This document shows positions 7,527 through 14,533 of a stretch of DNA of 37,675 nucleotides, in pieces (the first letter of the stretch is position 1; the number at the start of each line of letters is the position of its first letter). This DNA comes from Saprospiraceae bacterium (GTDB taxonomy: Bacteria > Bacteroidota > Bacteroidia > Chitinophagales > Saprospiraceae), in assembly GCA_021739645.1 (NCBI GenBank), contig JAIPBL010000061.1, positions 1-37,675 of the forward strand. Reading direction: 5' to 3'. A program made the translations under genes and the position numbers. Under the pieces are notes generated by a model that made no database searches, was not told the DNA's origin, and saw nothing but the letters and a program-made list of their open reading frames with translations.

Positions 7527-7910
7527 TCAAGCGCAAATCTCAATCCGATTCCCCTCCGGGTCCAGCACTACGCTTTCGTAGTAACCGTCACCAGTCCAAC
7601 GGGGTTCCCCAACGATGCGGTGGCCGTTGCTCCGCAATGTTTCCGTCATGGTGTTCACTGCCGTTTCACCGCCAACGGACACCGCAAAATGCGTCAGTCC
7701 AGTAGCTTCCCCAACGTTTTGATTGTCAGGCACTTCCCGTTTTTGCATCAGCTCCAAGCGGCAGCCGTTTTCAAAAGAGAGAAAATAAGATTGGAAATTT
7801 TTGGCAGGATTGAAATAACGCTCACCGGCCTTGCCGTTGAAATATTCCTCGTAAAAAGACCGGAGTGCTTCGATGTTTTTAGCCCAGATTGCAAGGTGTT
7901 CAATTCGCAT
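7527..7910 (-). CDS. VOC (glyoxalase/bleomycin-resistance) superfamily protein
   Basis: The predicted product is 127 residues, a single vicinal-oxygen-chelate domain made of two beta-alpha-beta-beta-beta halves. The first half begins MRIEHLAIWAKNIEALRSFYEEYF and carries the usual N-terminal metal His (His5). The second half has LTHFAVSVGG with another candidate ligand. The end RWTGDGYYESVVLDPEGNRIEI has the family's DPxGNxIE signature with the final Glu ligand. The ATG at 7910 is chosen over an 11-codon extension because the fold starts there. Substrate is unknown: lactoylglutathione lyase-like, dioxygenase-like and resistance proteins share this fold. It stands alone, with the sigma factor diverging from it. 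Confidence 0.9.
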   Translation of the reverse strand: MRIEHLAIWAKNIEALRSFYEEYFNGKAGERYFNPAKNFQSYFLSFENGCRLELMQKREVPDNQNVGEATGLTHFAVSVGGETAVNTMTETLRSNGHRIVGEPRWTGDGYYESVVLDPEGNRIEICA

Positions 7911-7927
7911 TTTCACAAAAAGTTTGG

Positions 7928-7957
7928 CAAAGATAGGAAACAAGGCAAAATCAAAAG
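7928..7957 (-). promoter_or_regulatory. Putative promoter of the VOC gene
   Basis: On the minus strand a TATCTTTG (7928-7935) matches TAnnTTTG, with TTTTG-containing sequence about 16 bp upstream (7952-7957). It is 17 bp before the VOC start codon, implying a very short leader. Confidence 0.4.
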
Positions 7958-8038
7958 GCTGGTTAACCCGCTTGATAAGTTTTCAATCCCATGTTTATGG
8001 CAAATCGTTTCCACCAAAAAGGAATTTTACTGCATCTT

Positions 8039-8046
8039 TACCTTTG
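8039..8046 (+). promoter_or_regulatory. Putative -7 element for the ECF sigma gene
   Basis: TACCTTTG is a full match to TAnnTTTG, 62 bp before the TTG start at 8109. No convincing -33 TTTG was seen, so this is position plus a single element. Confidence 0.38.
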
Positions 8047-8108
8047 TCCGGTCGTCGTTAATTCCCATCGAAAACGATGCCATGGCAGCACGAACTATCT
8101 ACTGACGA

Positions 8109-8648
8109 TTGACTGAAAAAGACCTAATAGCCGCCTGCAAACAACAGGATAGACGAGCGCAAAAGTTGCTCTACGAGCGCCATGCGCCGGTGATGCTCGG
8201 TGTATGCAGGCGATACGTTCACGACCTCACAGAAGCGGAGGACGTAATGGTCGAGGGGTTTTTCAAGGTGCTCACGAAGATTGACATGTTCAACTTCGAG
8301 GGCAGCTTCGAAGGATGGGTGCGCCGCATCATGATTAATGAAAGCCTGATGCACTTGCGCAAGGCGAACCATTTCAAATACACCGAGGAAATTAATCCGA
8401 ACATTGACCTCGGCGAAGCGCCAACGGTGGTGGAAAAGTTAGAGTCGGAAAATATTCTTGGCTTGCTTGATGAACTGCCGCCCGGATATCGTACCGTCTT
8501 CAACCTTTACGTGGTGGAAGGCTACAAGCACCGGGAAATCGCCGAAGAACTGGGCATCAGCATCAACACCTCCAAGTCGCAGTTGATTCTAGCGAAAAAC
8601 CGGATGGAGGATTTGGTAAAAAAGCGGTTGGGGATAGTCGGGAATTAA
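8109..8648 (+). CDS. ECF-type RNA polymerase sigma factor
   Basis: The predicted product has 179 residues. Sigma region 2 spans about 20-90 (LLYERHAPVMLGVCRRYVHDLTEAEDVMVEGFFKVL, then FEGSFEGWVRRIMINESLMHLRK) and region 4 about 118-172 (LLDELPPGYRTVFNLYVVEGYKHREIAEELGISINTSKSQL). The start is TTG: an in-frame stop lies two codons upstream, and the first internal ATG (Met29) would cut off the start of region 2. The next gene encodes a small one-helix membrane protein, so the pair has the look of a sigma/anti-sigma unit. Targets are unknown. Confidence 0.92.
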   Translation: MTEKDLIAACKQQDRRAQKLLYERHAPVMLGVCRRYVHDLTEAEDVMVEGFFKVLTKIDMFNFEGSFEGWVRRIMINESLMHLRKANHFKYTEEINPNIDLGEAPTVVEKLESENILGLLDELPPGYRTVFNLYVVEGYKHREIAEELGISINTSKSQLILAKNRMEDLVKKRLGIVGN

Positions 8649-8701
8649 AGTATTGGAGTGTATGAAACAATAGATTCGAAATAGTCCAAAATAAAAAAGC
8701 A

Positions 8702-9061
8702 ATGAACGCTCAAAAAGACATTTTCACAGCATTTCGAGAAGGTAGCGAACAGCTTACCGTACAACCTTCTACCCGTTCGTGGCAAAAATTGGAGCACCGA
8801 TTGGACGAGGGTAAGAAACGGCATGGCAGGGTTGTGGCGATGCGTTGGCTGACCGCAATAGCGGCCACGCTGGTTCTATTTGTTGGGGTTTACTTCGTAA
8901 ACAACTTATCAAAAGGCCCCGGCATAGCCCTAGATACCGAGCCTTCGCCATCATTCCTGGAGGATTTGGTCAACACGGGAGGCTGCACACCTTACTGTAT
9001 TCTGTTAAATGCAAGGAAAGAACTGCCCGATTATTATGCCAATCCAGTGAGAAAATATTGA
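8702..9061 (+). CDS. Small membrane protein, candidate anti-sigma factor
   Basis: The predicted product has 119 residues. The cytoplasmic N-terminus (1-45; FREGSEQLTVQPSTRSWQKLEHRLDE) resembles in pattern the N-terminus of the sigma-linked barrel protein at 27999. One transmembrane helix follows at about 48-66 (WLTAIAATLVLFVGVYFVN), then a short periplasmic tail containing CTPYC, a possible disulfide or metal pair. It starts 53 bp after the ECF sigma gene on the same strand. No family is recognised with certainty; the anti-sigma role rests on position and topology. Confidence 0.72.
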   Translation: MNAQKDIFTAFREGSEQLTVQPSTRSWQKLEHRLDEGKKRHGRVVAMRWLTAIAATLVLFVGVYFVNNLSKGPGIALDTEPSPSFLEDLVNTGGCTPYCILLNARKELPDYYANPVRKY

Positions 9062-9096
9062 AAATGAGTGATGGCAAATCAGCACTGAATTAGTTT

Positions 9097-9879
9097 TCAT
9101 TCATAAAAATCCTCCCTTGGTGTCTCCGCCAGCTCCACAAAAAAATCACTGACCTTGGTCACCACGGCATCCAAGTATCGGCGGCCATTTTCAGCGGTTG
9201 ACTTTTGTGGCTTTCCGACGCCCGTATCTTTTGACACCTTCGTCCACTCCCGTTGGGCACTCACCCAACCTTCCCGCATGGCGTTGAACTTCCATTTTTT
9301 ATCAAAACCATCACCAGCTTCATCCAGTGACAGCACCAAGTTTGGCTGAATTTCGAGCATCACGCTAGTCTCCATTTCGTCGGCATGGTCGCCTTCGAGA
9401 TGGGTGAAATAACCCGTTTTGTTTTCCACCTTGAACCAGTTGAGGGCACAGGTGAAAAGTGTGGGGTAATGGAAAGACAATTCCCGAACCATCGTCTTGA
9501 AGTCGTTGCCGCCATGGCCATTGAAGATGACCAATTTAGGAATGCCGGCCCGCACCAGCACGTCGCAGATGTCTTTCAAAATGGCCAACTGGGTGGAAGG
9601 CAAAACGTTCATGCAAAGCGGGATGTCTAGTTGTCCGGTTTGCACCCCGAATGGAACGTTTGGCAGCACAATTACTTTTGCACCCCGCTCCCAAGCCAAC
9701 TTTGCAGCAGCTTCGGTGATAGCCTCGTTTTGGTAGTTGTCGGTGGCAAAAGGCAGGTGATAGTTGTGAGCCTCCGTGGCACCCCACGGCAACACCGCCG
9801 CCTCGAATTTGGTGGATTTAACGGCTTTCCAGTTGGTTTCGGCGAGGATGTAGGGACGGGGAGAGTTTGTACTTGGCAT
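9097..9879 (-). CDS. Creatininase-family amidohydrolase
   Basis: The predicted product has 260 residues and follows the metal-dependent creatininase (creatinine amidohydrolase / FAPy deformylase / MftE) family. Visible: LPWGATEAHNYHLPFATDN (30-48), standing for the usual LPxGSxEqHGpHLPxxTD and supplying Glu, His and Asp metal ligands; PNVPFG; IFNGHGGN (118-125) with another ligand; and GDHADEMETS (163-172) with the last Glu. The ATG at 9879 is used because the family motif follows directly and the upstream extension is low complexity. Members hydrolyse cyclic or linear amides; the substrate here cannot be told. No mycofactocin or creatine genes are nearby. Confidence 0.88.
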   Translation of the reverse strand: MPSTNSPRPYILAETNWKAVKSTKFEAAVLPWGATEAHNYHLPFATDNYQNEAITEAAAKLAWERGAKVIVLPNVPFGVQTGQLDIPLCMNVLPSTQLAILKDICDVLVRAGIPKLVIFNGHGGNDFKTMVRELSFHYPTLFTCALNWFKVENKTGYFTHLEGDHADEMETSVMLEIQPNLVLSLDEAGDGFDKKWKFNAMREGWVSAQREWTKVSKDTGVGKPQKSTAENGRRYLDAVVTKVSDFFVELAETPREDFYE

Positions 9880-9917
9880 TTTATTGAATTTTGGTGGTGG
9901 GCCAAAAGGGTTGGGCA

Positions 9918-9950
9918 AGACCTGACAGGTTTTTGAAACCTGTCAGGTCT
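9918..9950. terminator. Perfect 15-bp hairpin between the J-domain and creatininase genes
   Basis: AGACCTGACAGGTTT (9918-9932) and AAACCTGTCAGGTCT (9936-9950) form a perfect stem with loop TTG. It lies downstream of the J-domain gene and upstream of the creatininase gene, both on the minus strand. It may terminate the former or act as an attenuator for the latter. Its loop and GGTTT core match the hairpin at 1067. Confidence 0.55.
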
Positions 9951-10032
9951 AATGGAAATTTCAACCAATTTGACCCACTACCGAATTATGATGGACAAGG
10001 TAGGGAAATTGGGAAATTAAGGTTTTACAATT

Positions 10033-10698
10033 TCAAACGCCAGTTCCAATCCGCAGTAGCGTTTCCTGTTTAATGGCATTCACGATTTTTTCCGGGTCAA
10101 TTTCAACGGCCCCGCCAGATATGAGCAGCTTGGATGCTCGTCCATCGATTTTACCAAAAAGCCAATTCGCCATGTCTTCAATGGAGTCGGCCTCGCTAAA
10201 GGTTAGGTACATCCGAACGCTTTCCTGAAACCCAATGCGCCGCCCGGCATAATCCTCGTCAATGACGATGCTGCCACCCGTGTTGGGAATTTTGAAGCTG
10301 TCGCCAAATTGGAGCCATCGGTAGAACGTGCCAAAGAGGTGATATTTCAAGTCCTTGTCGGCGGTGAGGATTTCGATTTTTAGGCGTTTGCCAACAAAAA
10401 GTGCATCGGGATGAAGGTGGTCGGTGACGTTGGTTTGATAGGTTGGAGCAGCCGGCTTCTCACCACTCAGGTACGCCTCTACCCTACCCGCCAGCAATTC
10501 GATGACTTGGAATTTTTCCGTTGCCATTTCCTTAACTGCCTCGTTGTCAAGGTGTTCAAAATTGTCAGGATGAAACTTGGAACGAAGTTCCCGGTGGGTT
10601 TTGCGGAAGGCTTCCAGTTCAAGTTGCTCCAGCGGCAAGCCAAAAAGCTTGCGGATTTCCTCTTTTTCTTGGATGGTGAAGGTGGTGCTGGCGGTCAT
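10033..10698 (-). CDS. J-domain-like protein of unknown function
   Basis: The predicted product has 221 residues. The first 75 or so resemble a J domain: a helix with LFGLPLEQLELEAFRKTHRELRSKF, then the HPD motif (43-45) in KFHPDNF, then DNEAVKEMATEKFQVIELLAGRVEAYL. This is the element by which DnaJ proteins stimulate Hsp70 ATPase. Residues 90-221 are a soluble alpha/beta region I do not recognise (KRLKIEILTADKDLKYHLFGTFYRW; GGSIVIDEDYAGRRIGF). There is no Gly/Phe linker, zinc domain or membrane helix, so it is not DnaJ itself. It could be a co-chaperone targeting a specific client. No chaperone gene is adjacent; a MITE-like element lies 18 bp upstream of its start. Confidence 0.75.
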   Translation of the reverse strand: MTASTTFTIQEKEEIRKLFGLPLEQLELEAFRKTHRELRSKFHPDNFEHLDNEAVKEMATEKFQVIELLAGRVEAYLSGEKPAAPTYQTNVTDHLHPDALFVGKRLKIEILTADKDLKYHLFGTFYRWLQFGDSFKIPNTGGSIVIDEDYAGRRIGFQESVRMYLTFSEADSIEDMANWLFGKIDGRASKLLISGGAVEIDPEKIVNAIKQETLLRIGTGV

Positions 10699-10716
10699 TC
10701 AATTTGAATTAATTTT

Positions 10717-10869
10717 GGTTCTTTGACAAGTCCCGTGAAAAGTCGTTGAAACGACTTGCGAACAGGCCATTTTTTTAACCCACGACTTCAGTCGTGGGTT
10801 GATTATCAACCAGTTATAAAGCAAACCGTTTTAACGGTTTTTCTATTCCACGGGAATTGTTCAAGAACC
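10717..10869. mobile_element. MITE-like element, copy 2 (same ends, 8-bp target duplication)
   Basis: The element is 153 bp with ends GGTTCTTTGACAAGTCCCGT (10717) and its complement ending at 10869; 18 of 21 terminal positions pair. It is flanked by TTAATTTT (10709-10716 and 10870-10877), a perfect 8-bp duplication. It contains three perfect hairpins with 2-nt loops: 10740-10757 (AAGTCGTT stem), 10777-10800 (AACCCACGACT stem) and 10823-10840 (AAACCGTT stem). There is no coding capacity. It shares only its ends with copy 1; the interior differs. Confidence 0.85.
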
Positions 10870-10911
10870 TTAATTTTTAAACAAAAAGGACATTGCAAAG
10901 GTCAAAAAAGT

Positions 10912-11097
10912 TTAAGCCTTTCTTTTTGCCCAGAGCATGAATATCCCAAAAATGAGCATCGCCAATCCTGAATACAGGTTCATGTTTTTTCCAAAACCCT
11001 TGTCGTAACTGAGCACGAATGCAAGTACGACTAGCAACCCCCCCACAATCGTGAAGAAAAGGCCGATGATAAAACGAAGGTCGTTGAGTTTTTCCAT
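10912..11097 (-). CDS. Small two-helix membrane protein
   Basis: The predicted product has 61 residues. There are two predicted transmembrane helices, about 9-29 (FIIGLFFTIVGGLLVVLAFVL) and about 40-57 (NLYSGLAMLIFGIFMLWA), with a basic C-terminal tail (KRKA). The start is 9 bp after the stop of the Na+/solute symporter gene, so the two are almost certainly co-transcribed. It could be an accessory subunit of the transporter or an unrelated small inner-membrane protein. No family name is claimed. Confidence 0.78.
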   Translation of the reverse strand: MEKLNDLRFIIGLFFTIVGGLLVVLAFVLSYDKGFGKNMNLYSGLAMLIFGIFMLWAKRKA

Positions 11098-11106
11098 TTT
11101 GAAGTT

Positions 11107-12771
11107 TTAAGCAAAAATCAAGTTCAAAATCAAGGCTGCCAGCAATACCAAAACGGCCAGCACCACCGGGCGTTTCCACCAAGTCTCTGCTGACTTTTTA
11201 GGCGGCTCGCCATCTTTCCAGAGGCCATGCACCAAGCCTCGAAGGCTTTCTTTAGGCATCGGCTTGGTGGCCAAACTGACCAACCACGTCACCACTAAGT
11301 TTGCCGAAAAAGCCACCCATGCGATATGGTACGCTTGCGCAATGCCGGATTCCAATGGTACCGCCTCGGCAATCCAGCCGCCCTTGCCTTCAGCCACCGT
11401 AAGGCCGTGAACTGCGGCTGCCGCCAAAGTTCCAGCCAACAAACCCGCAAAAGCCCCATGCCCGGTCGTGCGTTTCCAGAACATACCAAGCAAGAAAGTA
11501 GCGAACAACGGCGCATTCACAAAGCTAAACACCACTTGCAGGAAGTCGTTGATATTGTTAAAGTTGGCGGCCATGTAGGCCACCCCGACCGAGAGTGCGA
11601 TGCCAACAACGGTTGTCATTTTGCCCACCCACAGGTAGTGGCTGTCAGGTGCGTTCTTCTTGAAAAATGGCTGGTAAATGTCATAAGTCCAGACCGAATT
11701 GAAGGCCGTCACATTGCCCGCCATACCCGACATGAACGAAGCCAGAAGCGCCGTCATTCCCACACCCAGCAGACCCGTTGGATAGTTGTGGGCAATGAGC
11801 GACGGCAGCGCCATGTTGTAATCAGTGGTGCCATCATTTGCCGTAGGCAAAGAAAAATCTTGGGCAAAATAAGGCAATGCCATAGCTATCAATCCCGGCA
11901 CGATGACGATGATGGGCATGACCATTTTCGGGATGGCGGCAATGATGGGGGTACGCTGCGAATCCGATAAGTTTCGGGCAATCATAGCCCGCTGCACCAC
12001 TAAGAAATCTGTACACCAATAACCGAAACTGCTGCAAAGACTACCCGCCACGAGTCCGAAGGTGGTAATGCCCATGGGATTGGCCTTGGCGTCGCCCGTG
12101 TGTGCCCAGGTGGAAGTCATCACAGGAGCCAGTTTTGCAGTGATGCCTTCCCAGCCGCCTACCTCATAAAGCCCGATGGCCACCACGGGCGCTATGCCCA
12201 AAACGATAAGGAAAAACTGAAGTACTTCGTTATAAACGGCACTCGTCAGGCCGCCTGTGAGGATGTAGCCCATCACGATGCTCGCCGCCAGCAGCACGGA
12301 GAGGTCGAAGTTCCAACCGAGGATGAGTTCGAGCAGCCTCGCTAACACGAACAGCGAAATGCCGGAGGAAAAAACCGTCATGGCCGCAAAGGTCATGGCG
12401 TTTAGGCTGCGGGTTTTTTCATCAAAACGCAGCTTGAGGTACTCCGGCACTGACCTCGCCCTGGAACCATAGTAAAACGGCATCATCATCAAACCCAGAA
12501 AAACCATTGCCGGAACAGCACCAATCCAGTAAAAATGGCTGGTCATCAGGCCGTATTTCGCCCCGCTGGCGGACATACCGATGACTTCCTGCGCCCCCAG
12601 GTTGGCGGAAATAAAGGCCAAGCTCGTAATCCAAAGTGGGATGGAGCGCCCGCTCATCAAGAAATCGTTGGAGGATTTGACCTTTTTTTTCACCAGCCAC
12701 CCCACGCCAATTACAAAGCAGAAGTAGAGAAGGATGATTGCGTAATCGGGCCAATGGAGGTCGAGTCGCAT
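11107..12771 (-). CDS. Sodium:solute symporter (SSS family, SGLT-like)
   Basis: The predicted product has 554 residues and about 13-14 transmembrane helices. It is an inner-membrane Na+-coupled uptake carrier. The family pattern is plain: PDYAIILLYFCFVIGVGWLVKKK at the start, GRSIPLWITSLAFISANLGAQEVIGMSA (helix 1), VPEYLKLRFDEKTRSLNA, GGLTSAVYNEVLQFFLI and, in helix 8, LLASFMSGMAGNVTAFNSVWTYDIY. In SGLT relatives that helix usually reads MSSL, the Ser pair contributing to the Na2 site; here the second Ser is Gly. The ATG at 12771 is chosen because helix 1 begins soon after. The substrate (sugar or other small solute) cannot be read from sequence. The two-helix protein follows at once. Confidence 0.93.
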   Translation of the reverse strand: MRLDLHWPDYAIILLYFCFVIGVGWLVKKKVKSSNDFLMSGRSIPLWITSLAFISANLGAQEVIGMSASGAKYGLMTSHFYWIGAVPAMVFLGLMMMPFYYGSRARSVPEYLKLRFDEKTRSLNAMTFAAMTVFSSGISLFVLARLLELILGWNFDLSVLLAASIVMGYILTGGLTSAVYNEVLQFFLIVLGIAPVVAIGLYEVGGWEGITAKLAPVMTSTWAHTGDAKANPMGITTFGLVAGSLCSSFGYWCTDFLVVQRAMIARNLSDSQRTPIIAAIPKMVMPIIVIVPGLIAMALPYFAQDFSLPTANDGTTDYNMALPSLIAHNYPTGLLGVGMTALLASFMSGMAGNVTAFNSVWTYDIYQPFFKKNAPDSHYLWVGKMTTVVGIALSVGVAYMAANFNNINDFLQVVFSFVNAPLFATFLLGMFWKRTTGHGAFAGLLAGTLAAAAVHGLTVAEGKGGWIAEAVPLESGIAQAYHIAWVAFSANLVVTWLVSLATKPMPKESLRGLVHGLWKDGEPPKKSAETWWKRPVVLAVLVLLAALILNLIFA

Positions 12772-12842
12772 GGGTTTTGTCTTGTTTTGAATTGAAAAAT
12801 GATCGCTAAATCTGGCAGCCAAGTTAGCAATTTCAACAAATG

Positions 12843-12880
12843 AAAATGGAGAATTGAGGCATCACCCAATTCTCCATTTT
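12843..12880 (-). terminator. Hairpin after the secreted-protein gene
   Basis: AAAATGGAGAATTG (12843-12856) and CAATTCTCCATTTT (12867-12880) form a perfect 14-bp stem with a 10-nt loop, 21 bp after the stop of the 12902-14188 gene. On the minus strand the stem ends in TTTTC. The same TTCTCCATTTTCC words recur before the sigma gene at 27341-27409. Confidence 0.5.
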
Positions 12881-12901
12881 CCATTTTCAATTCTCCATTC
12901 C

Positions 12902-14188
12902 CTACGTCTTCCGCTCCTTCTTCCTCGCCGCAGGGAACAGCACATTGTTCAAAATCAACCGATAACCAGGGGAATTCGGGTGCAGGTTGAGGTCGGTATC
13001 AGGGTCTTGCACATAGTGACGGTAGTCCTCGGGGTCATGGCCACCGTAGAAGGTGAAAAAGCCTTGACCGTATGGGCTGTGGATGTAGCGGGCTTCTTTC
13101 ATGGGCTTCGTTTCACCCAAAACCAGCACGTTGGACTTGATATATTGCTTCTGGAACGCAGTAGATTGCCCCATAAATCCCTTAATCGTGCGGGTTTGGC
13201 ATTGGGTGAGCATCGTTGGAACTGGGTCCCACTTGGCCGAGAAATCAAACAGCGTGAAGTAGTCCTGCTCCGCGTCAATGGTTCGGCCGTAGTGGCTGTC
13301 AATGTTCGAATGTTCGTATTCCAACGGGTTCATCACCAGTTCAAAATCTTTAAATGCCAAGGTTTTGGAGAAATCGAGCTTGGAATTGGCGCTGAGGTCG
13401 GGGCCGTCACCGTCATAGTATTTGTCGCAAATATCCAGGCCATCAGCGGCAAGTGCAATGTCATAAGTATCTGTTGCAGAACACATTGCGAACATAAAGC
13501 CGCCACCTGCCACGTATTCTTTTATTCGCTTCGCAACGGCAAGTTTTAGCTGCGATACCTTCTGAAAGTCGTGTTTGGCAGCAATTTCTTCTGTCAAACG
13601 CTGGTTCTCCCGATACCACTCTTGGGTATGGTAGCCAGCGTAAAACTTGCCATACTGCCCAGTAAAATCCTCGTGGTGAAGGTGAAGCCAGTCGTATTCG
13701 GTCAGTTTATCGGCCAATACTTCATTGTCATAAATTTTATCAAATGGAATTTCGGCGTAGGTAAGAACAAGCGTCACGGCATCGTCCCATGGCTGAATAT
13801 CATCACCCCGCTGACTTTTGAAGGCATCGGTGGGGGTGTAAACTGCAATTTTGGGCGCTTTTTCCAGTTTTACAGCATCCATGTTGACCTCCGGCTGGGA
13901 AATTTGTTCCAAAATATGGTTGAAGGCCGCATCGGGAATCACCTCGTAGCTGACGCCACGGGTTTTGCATTCCTTCTCAAAAATCGTGGTGTGCGGAAAA
14001 GCAAAACTGCCGCCACGGTAGTTGAGCAGCCACCAAGCCTCCACATTGTTGGAGATGACCCAATAAGTGATGCCGTAAGCTTTGAGGTGATTCTTTTGCT
14101 CGACATCCATGGGAAGGAGCATGAAGGATGCACTCATTTTTGAGACAACGAGCAAGGAAAAAGCAAGGGAAACAAGGATTTTTTTCAT
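12902..14188 (-). CDS. Secreted Bacteroidota protein of the family often labelled 'asparagine synthetase B'
   Basis: The predicted product has 428 residues with a signal peptide (MKKILVSLAFSLLVVSKMSA). After it comes FMLLPMDVEQKNHLKAYGITYW and WLLNYRGGSF, which I recognise from Bacteroidota proteins frequently named asparagine synthetase B in databases. No N-terminal glutaminase Cys or ATP-pyrophosphatase domain of AsnB is present, so that name looks wrong. Residues 110-240 resemble a flavodoxin/class-I-amidotransferase-like fold: KIAVYTP, then an acidic YDWLHLHHEDFTG stretch, then VAGGGFMFAMCSATDT where Cys236 sits like a nucleophile elbow. A role in envelope processing is possible; the true function is unknown. 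It has its own upstream region of about 345 bp. Confidence 0.8.
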   Translation of the reverse strand: MKKILVSLAFSLLVVSKMSASFMLLPMDVEQKNHLKAYGITYWVISNNVEAWWLLNYRGGSFAFPHTTIFEKECKTRGVSYEVIPDAAFNHILEQISQPEVNMDAVKLEKAPKIAVYTPTDAFKSQRGDDIQPWDDAVTLVLTYAEIPFDKIYDNEVLADKLTEYDWLHLHHEDFTGQYGKFYAGYHTQEWYRENQRLTEEIAAKHDFQKVSQLKLAVAKRIKEYVAGGGFMFAMCSATDTYDIALAADGLDICDKYYDGDGPDLSANSKLDFSKTLAFKDFELVMNPLEYEHSNIDSHYGRTIDAEQDYFTLFDFSAKWDPVPTMLTQCQTRTIKGFMGQSTAFQKQYIKSNVLVLGETKPMKEARYIHSPYGQGFFTFYGGHDPEDYRHYVQDPDTDLNLHPNSPGYRLILNNVLFPAARKKERKT

Positions 14189-14533
14189 AATTGCTGGTGG
14201 CTTCCAAGAGAGAATGGTGGGCCGATTTAATTTATGTGAACTATATTTTGGTCAGAAAACCAAGTCAAACAAGCGTAAAACGCAGACAATTAAATGCGAA
14301 TTGCAGGCCGAATGTTGCGATTTCAAAAATATAACCTTTAAAAACTTTGCAAAAAAAGCAACGCCGTTAACCTTCTACCGTTCTTTTCTGTTTGGAGGCT
14401 TGTGCCCGTGAATTCGTTTCTTTGGGGTTAGATAAAGCCGCTCTTGAAAATAATTCTGGGCCAGATGTCATCAGTTTTATGAAATTTGCCATTTGTTTCA
14501 CGGCCCAAAAACACCTCGCATCACGTAAATAAC
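14189..14533. other. Divergent intergenic region, 345 bp
   Basis: It separates the minus-strand secreted-protein gene from the plus-strand vWA gene. No gene or long repeat was seen; it is AT-rich. A minus-strand promoter candidate is listed separately. No clear plus-strand TAnnTTTG was found. Confidence 0.5.
14324..14353 (-). promoter_or_regulatory. Putative promoter of the secreted-protein gene
   Basis: On the minus strand, TATTTTTG (14324-14331) matches TAnnTTTG, and TTTG (14350-14353) lies 18 bp upstream of it, close to the usual -33/-7 spacing. The leader would be about 130 nt. Confidence 0.4.

Noticed and set aside
10877-11182. Alternative 101-codon frame over the small membrane protein
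   Set aside because: It overlaps the symporter's 3' end and is not membrane-like; the 61-codon frame has two clean helices and operon spacing.
11326-11970. 214-codon plus-strand frame opposite the symporter
   Set aside because: Composition rich in His/Arg/Gln as expected for antisense of a membrane protein gene; no family likeness.
13571-14143. 190-codon plus-strand frame opposite the secreted protein gene
   Set aside because: No start context or domain; the opposite strand is a conserved Bacteroidota family.
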